DNA of 64,000 nt, taken from NCBI GenBank assembly GCA_033439265.1, contig JAVTVX010000035.1, forward strand, positions 7,358,001-7,422,000, given 5' to 3'. The position numbers and the translations under genes are program-made. A model generated the notes under the pieces. That model was not told where the DNA came from. It saw only the letters and a list, made by a program, of their open reading frames with translations, and did not search any database. The stretch comes from Dillenia suffruticosa. Its lineage: Eukaryota > Streptophyta > Magnoliopsida > Dilleniales > Dilleniaceae. Shown here one piece after another: positions 58,690 to 64,000 of the stretch. Within the stretch, counting starts at the first letter, position 1, and each line of letters opens with the position of its first letter.

Positions 58690-61580
58690 TTCACCCCAAC
58701 GTCTTAGGCTTTTTTCTCTCTTTGTGTTTTTGAAAGAATTGGATGCATGGGTCTTGTAACATCTGTCACTGCATTCCCCCTCATGGTTGTGAATGCATAG
58801 CAAATAGCAATAATTGTGGAGTTCGGAGGTAGTTGTCCTATCGCAACCTCTCTCTGAACCTATATAATAAATTTGAAGGTCAAATTTTGATGCCCATTTT
58901 GGGGTTTGAGTTTCATGCAAAAAGTTTATGTGATAAGAATATTTCTTTAATTATTTTACTTTCACGTCAAAGTGAAATTGATGGATTGCTCTCTTCAATT
59001 ATTCAAATTGCAATCTTTTCCGGTGGTGCAATATTCATTTATCAACATATGCATCTTTATGTATATAATATATATCTAATTTTAATTTTTAAATCTCATA
59101 TTAATTAACTAAAATTTCAAAATATAGTTATAATTTTTTTTTAAAAAAAAATTATGCACTAAATAATTAGTTTTTAAAATTGAATAGAGTCTTAATGCAA
59201 TATGAATTTAGAGTTACCATCAAATTTAAATATATTCTTTCATATTCGAATATTTTTCTATTGAGTCATATATAAATTATCCTTATGTATGTATGTATGT
59301 ATGTATTTATATGTCTAATCTTAGTTTACAAATTCCCCGCATCAAGCTATACCATACATATGTATTTTTTTACCATCATTGATCAGCTCAATTGGCAAAA
59401 GGTGTTGTATCCCTTCATCGTGACCAGATTTGACTCGATATGAGGATGGAAAAATGAATATTGAAAGACCCGTCCCACAAAATAAACTTTACAGCGATCG
59501 ATCCAAATTTAATCGGGATAAAAACTCGGATACTGGACGGTATCCTAAACAAAATACCAAAAAAAAAAACGTAGGTATGCAATACATACCCAAAGCTTCA
59601 TATCTTTGCAAATTGCTATGCATTCTTCCAACCAGGAAGGTTGCCGTAGAAATTTGTGTGGATAAAAGCACCGATATGGCGATAAGTATCAGGATCAACA
59701 AGGAAGAGATGTGGTTTTATTTTTAGATTAGCTTATCCAGCCTTAACCAAAACAATCAAATTTGCCAGTTCCATCCCATATCCCAATCATATGGGATACC
59801 AGATTATTGTTGTTCCCATCCAGAGAAAAAAGAATAAGAAATTTGAATAATTTGCAGAAAAAAATTATTTTTTTGATACCTACTTGACCACTATCCAGTA
59901 TCTGAAATTTTGCAATGTGTGCAGGACGAATCAAACTCCCTATCTAGTTAAGAAACGAATGTATCAATTCCACCCGTGCTTGTAACCACCATATTAAGGG
60001 AGGAAGATTATAACCACCATATTATCCCCTTGAATGTTTTCTCTGGATTTTCTTTCCAGGAATTTCTAGAAATTTAATAACCCTCCAATACAATGGAGTA
60101 CCGTTAGGGAAGACGCTTCTGGCGTTAAGTGGAAGAGATCTATGGGGAAAGCTGTTGCTCAGTCCTGAGCCTTTCTTTCCTCTTGTTTTCTGTTCTTGCT
60201 TCTCATTTGTACCCGAAAACAAGACAGAGAGAGAAACCGCGAAGGAGTAAAGAGGAAAGAGAAAGAAGGGAGAGAAAAGATTAAGATTCGTCCCAAAGTG
60301 ACAGCCCGATGATTCGCATTTAAATTCCAATAAAAAAAAAAAAAGAAAGATTAAGATTCTCCTCAAGGCAATGTGTTCATTCCACCCATAAAACTTGAAC
60401 CTTAATTATGAAAATTGAAAATTTTTATCATAAACGTAGAAGGTAAATATACTGAGATCTTCTCAAATCTTGATAATTATTTTCTTCTCCAAATTCTTAA
60501 TTTCGTCCCTAAATTTCCTACCCATTAGATTTGATAACCCATCATGCTCTGCAAATTGTACATCAATGACTTAATCCCCACCAAATCTTGATTGGAAGTT
60601 GCCGATCATGAGGAGTAAGATAATGATGCAGAATCAAACTCAAACTCTTTTGTATTGAATAATCAAACACTCTCTTTTTAACTAGATATCTCAAGTTCGA
60701 TTCTTAGAAATAAAGAAAAAGGATTTGAAAAACTCAAACCTTCATGAACCTCATAATGTCGGATAAATTTTGAATATTGATCGATGAAAACCAAAAAATA
60801 ATAATAATAATGCTGATGATGATGCAGAGAGCAAGAATGCTGAGACTTTCAGAGAAGGGTTAATGTTTTTGTTGCAGAAGAAAGAATATTGATAGTTTCA
60901 GGATCCAGTGCACTTTTGAGGTGGGAGATGAAGTCAAATTACTATCCTTTTGAGTGTCATTTGTAATATACAAGCTTTAGGATTTCAAATCCCCCCCCCC
61001 CCCAAAAAAAAAGCAACCCAAAAAAAAGCTTATTCATTCATATCCTTCTCTCATATTTGGGTACCTAAAGAAAGAGTTCAGGTTTAGGTCACCAATTCAA
61101 GTTCCTAGGGTCCAAATTTATAATTCTAAAGGAGACATTAACATTTTACCTCAGAGGTATCTCTAGCATCTATTCTTCCTCGGTACCATTCTTGGAGAGT
61201 CCAAAGTGATCGTCCATCATAGTGATGCCCCTCTTTCCTTGGGGGCGCTTTTCAAGGAACATAGATCATCCAATTAGAGTGACATCTAACATCCCCACTT
61301 CCTGTTTGGTGTAAGTTAAGATTATATACGAACCAAGAACCTTCGAAGCCACTCTGGGCATTGTTGGCTTTTTTACAGTATAACAGAAATTACACTTTCT
61401 GGAGTTTCCACTGGCTTTTGACCTTTAGAAATCGTACATAACCACCGCTGTAAGTGTTATCTTTTTAAGATAATAGACAGAGTCTATACATTAAACATTC
61501 AGCATTTGGAGTGGGATGGCACACAGAAAGAGGGAGCAATCAAGCATGAGTGTAATATAGCAATTGACCTTGGCTTTGGC
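58690..61580. other. Intergenic, no convincing gene
   Basis: AT-rich. It contains an (ATGT)n run at 59285-59307, a SINE-like copy at 60640-60800 and a C13A9 tract at 60991-61012. No coding sequence supported. Confidence 0.55.
60640..60800 (+). repeat. SINE-like dispersed repeat, copy 3
   Basis: The same block order as copies at 6225 and 49,690: CTCTTTTTAACTAG, then ATCTCAAGTTCGATTCT (close to a Pol III B box), then AAAGAAAAAGGATTTGAAAA, then TATTGATCGATGAAAACC and an A-rich, (AAT)n end. Confidence 0.45.
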
Positions 61581-61588
61581 TCCTCCCA

Positions 61589-62604
61589 TCATCGGATAGC
61601 TCCAAGCAAATTGGCACCACCAAGCTTTGCACCATCCAGTTGCTGACACCACAAACAAATGCTAAATCACATGATGAACTGCATGATAGTTACGCGATCA
61701 CATGAACAAAAACACAAGGTTATAATGATTTTATTCCGTTGCAGAGCTTAGCACCAAGAAACTCCCTGGTGACTTCTTTGATAAGCGTTTCATGCACACA
61801 CTGTGCCGGGGTGGGCACTGCTACAATGTGCCAATTTGAATGTTCTATGGGGGGATCTAAAGAAAAATAGTATATCATGAACCAAACCTACGCTATCTTA
61901 AGTCCTGAAGCTAACCACCGACCAATTTAGAACTGTCAGCATTTTAATGTCATTTACAACATTACAGGATCAATATGATTGACAAGCCACCATTAGAAAT
62001 CACCACCACCCCAAATCAGAAAACTGATTCCCGACCTGAACCCTTCAATTCTGAACATGTATCTTCACTAATACTGGGAAAGGAGAACTAGCCCCAGTGG
62101 CCCCACCACCCGCAAGGGGGGAAGGATGTCGTAAACCCAGGAATTGATGATATTGAATTAAGTTTATTCTGAATCTTTTCATCCATTAATCCAAGTTTTC
62201 TTTAGTTGTCCATTTAAACCTCAGACTTGCAGGATTTTATACTCCCCAGCTGAATACAAACTTATGTAGATATTCTCCTGCCACCTTCACTTCTGCCCTT
62301 TCTACCAGGAGAGGAATAATGAGAAAAGACTGAGAAGGCAATGGACATGATGTGTATTATAAAACCTGCTTGTCACCCAAAACCTAGACTACAGCATGAA
62401 ATCTTTAATGTATGTATGCAATTTCTGACAATGAAACTTAACCAACATAGAGATAATATAAAATTATTTGATATGTACTAAATACCACCAAGCTTGGCTA
62501 AACCCAGTACATGATGTACTTACCGTTTCCTGAAGATTAACACGTCGTAAGTAGGCTCGTTGGAGGTTAGCGCCCCTGAGATTAGCATTGGTCAACTTTG
62601 CACC
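61589..62604 (-). CDS. Pentapeptide-repeat protein, 3' end (FIP2-like), partial
   Basis: Two terminal exons are visible: 62524-62604 (27 codons) and 61589-61642 (17 codons plus stop), joined in phase 0 with GT-AG borders. They encode GAKLTNANLRGANLQRAYLR, then RVNLQET, then QLDGAKLGGANLLGAIR and a stop. The A(N/D)LxG pentapeptide pattern folds as a right-handed beta helix. The ending closely matches the tail of plant BTB/POZ plus pentapeptide proteins such as Arabidopsis FIP2 (formin-homology interacting protein, possible CUL3 adaptor). The BTB domain lies beyond the right edge. The upstream intron exceeds 1.3 kb. The intron between the two exons is 881 bp. Confidence 0.75.
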
Positions 62605-64000
62605 CTGAGAAATAGGAGCAGTAAGATTATGCAATGAGAAACAACGTTAGTTCCAAAGACTACCACAATAGAACCAGGCCAACTGATACGGAGAACAGAC
62701 AAATCAAACATGCTTTGATGGTGTGAAGTTGTGAACAACAACCATAACCATACAAGAAACGGTTTTGTTTGATCACCCACCTACCTGCCTAAAAACAGTT
62801 AATGAAACAATAACATTCCAATGACAAAAAAACTCAATGCATACAAGCCCTTTTGATGAATTTGCATTTTTAATAAAAAAAGGAGGCTTGTTCCTCATGT
62901 GAATTTGCATTTTTAATAAAAAAAAAAATATATCAATATCCACACATACTACAACAGAAAATGCTACTTGCTGCAAGTCATTTGTCTGCACCAGGCAGCA
63001 GAAGTGACATCTAACAGTGAAACAGGCAATTGGGGATGAATATATTTGCAATTAACCAATACCACGCCAACAATTTCACTACTGCTCAAAAAAAAAAAAA
63101 AAAAAAGGATTCACTAAAAATATGCCACACTACAAGAAACATTTGAATGGGTAACCAGCAAGCTTAGATCAACAAAAGTTGTACAACATTAGAGGCACAA
63201 TTGAAATAAAAATTAATAAAGCATGAAATTGAGATCATAACCCAGGTGCTGCTTTTCTCAAAATGGTGAAAGAGTGGCAGTTGGAGATGTATTTAAAAGC
63301 AGGCATTGCTTTCTTTCAAATGCATGGCTGGAGAGGGCAAATATTCAATCAGCACTAAACAAAAAATACATGCTCCTGGTTTCCTATTCATCTTTTTCCC
63401 AAGATTCCTACAATTACCAAGGTTATCGTTCCTTAAAACTTTTGAGGTCATTCACCTTCCACGTGTGATTTCATCTCAGAGATTTTAGTGGCTTGGCAAA
63501 GCAGCAATCAGAATGCATTTGGTTATTCTATTCCAGAAAGTGTAAGTTATCATTATTGTTGTTGTTGTTGTTAATAACAATTAAAATAAAGAACTCCCAA
63601 CGTTGAACAATTACTAGTGGCTCAGAATAAGCATAAAAGAAGAAGTTTTCCCTGCAAAAGACTTCAACTTGCACCTTGTATAGAATGCTACAAAAATAGT
63701 TAACAACATATAATTATCACAATACAATGAAAAAACACACATATTACATCAATAATTTATAAGGCATTTGTTTATTAAAAAAAAAAAACCTAGAAGTTGC
63801 TTTTACGCTCAAGTAGGAAGTCATCAGGGACATCTTTATCCAATTTTAGGGTATTTGCTTTTCAGATGGATTTACGAGCAAGTTATTGATAGATACACTC
63901 GTTAATTATTTCTGGTCAGAATCCAATTTGATCAAAAGCTTAAAGTGATATGAGAAATGGCACCAAGTCAGAGCTCTATTGGCTGTGACCTTCCTGTCAT
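62605..64000. other. Intron or upstream flank of the pentapeptide-repeat gene
   Basis: AT-rich with A-tracts. A short direct repeat (GAATTTGCATTTTTAATAAA at about 62857 and 62901) and a (TTG)n run near 63558-63571 are the only structure. No further exon recognised. Confidence 0.5.

Overview
This is nuclear DNA from a flowering plant, most likely a woody eudicot. It is AT-rich, its genes have many GT-AG introns, it is full of microsatellites, and it carries plant-only families: phytocyanins, a KS-type dehydrin, a plant mobile domain (PMD) and a MSP-ankyrin protein of the VAPYRIN type. The VAPYRIN-type gene suggests a lineage able to host arbuscular mycorrhizal fungi, which is inference. I cannot name the species.

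Layout. 1-5.4 kb (+): the 3' end of an unrecognised gene, whose 4 kb intron holds LINE remnants and a decayed hAT transposon. 7.7-10.7 kb (+): LSM8, a U6 snRNA-binding Sm-like protein. 12.6-22.4 kb (-): five tandem phytocyanin (blue copper protein) copies; two are intact and three are broken in different ways. 25.2-34.7 kb (-): a DRB-family gene with three double-stranded RNA-binding domains and transposon-laden introns. 36.05-40.2 kb: a Mutator-like element with long terminal inverted repeats, a 9-10 bp target duplication, a set of GCGTCTT palindromes and a decayed PMD gene. 41.5-46.75 kb (-): cobalamin-independent methionine synthase, with 11 coding exons giving exactly 765 codons. 50.0-50.1 kb (-): initiator tRNA-Met. 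51.6-53.2 kb (-): an intronless VAPYRIN-like gene. 58.2-58.5 kb (-): a small KS dehydrin of the HIRD11 type. 61.6 kb to the window edge (-): the last two exons of a pentapeptide-repeat gene resembling FIP2.

The genes are an ordinary mix with no operon-like logic. The notable structures are the decaying phytocyanin cluster, with a likely switch of axial copper ligand in one copy, and the PMD-bearing Mutator-like element. There is also a dispersed SINE-like family, and a recurrent poly-C/poly-A junction of unclear origin. Exon joins were worked out by hand from splice consensus and reading phase. UTR ends and transcription starts are approximate.
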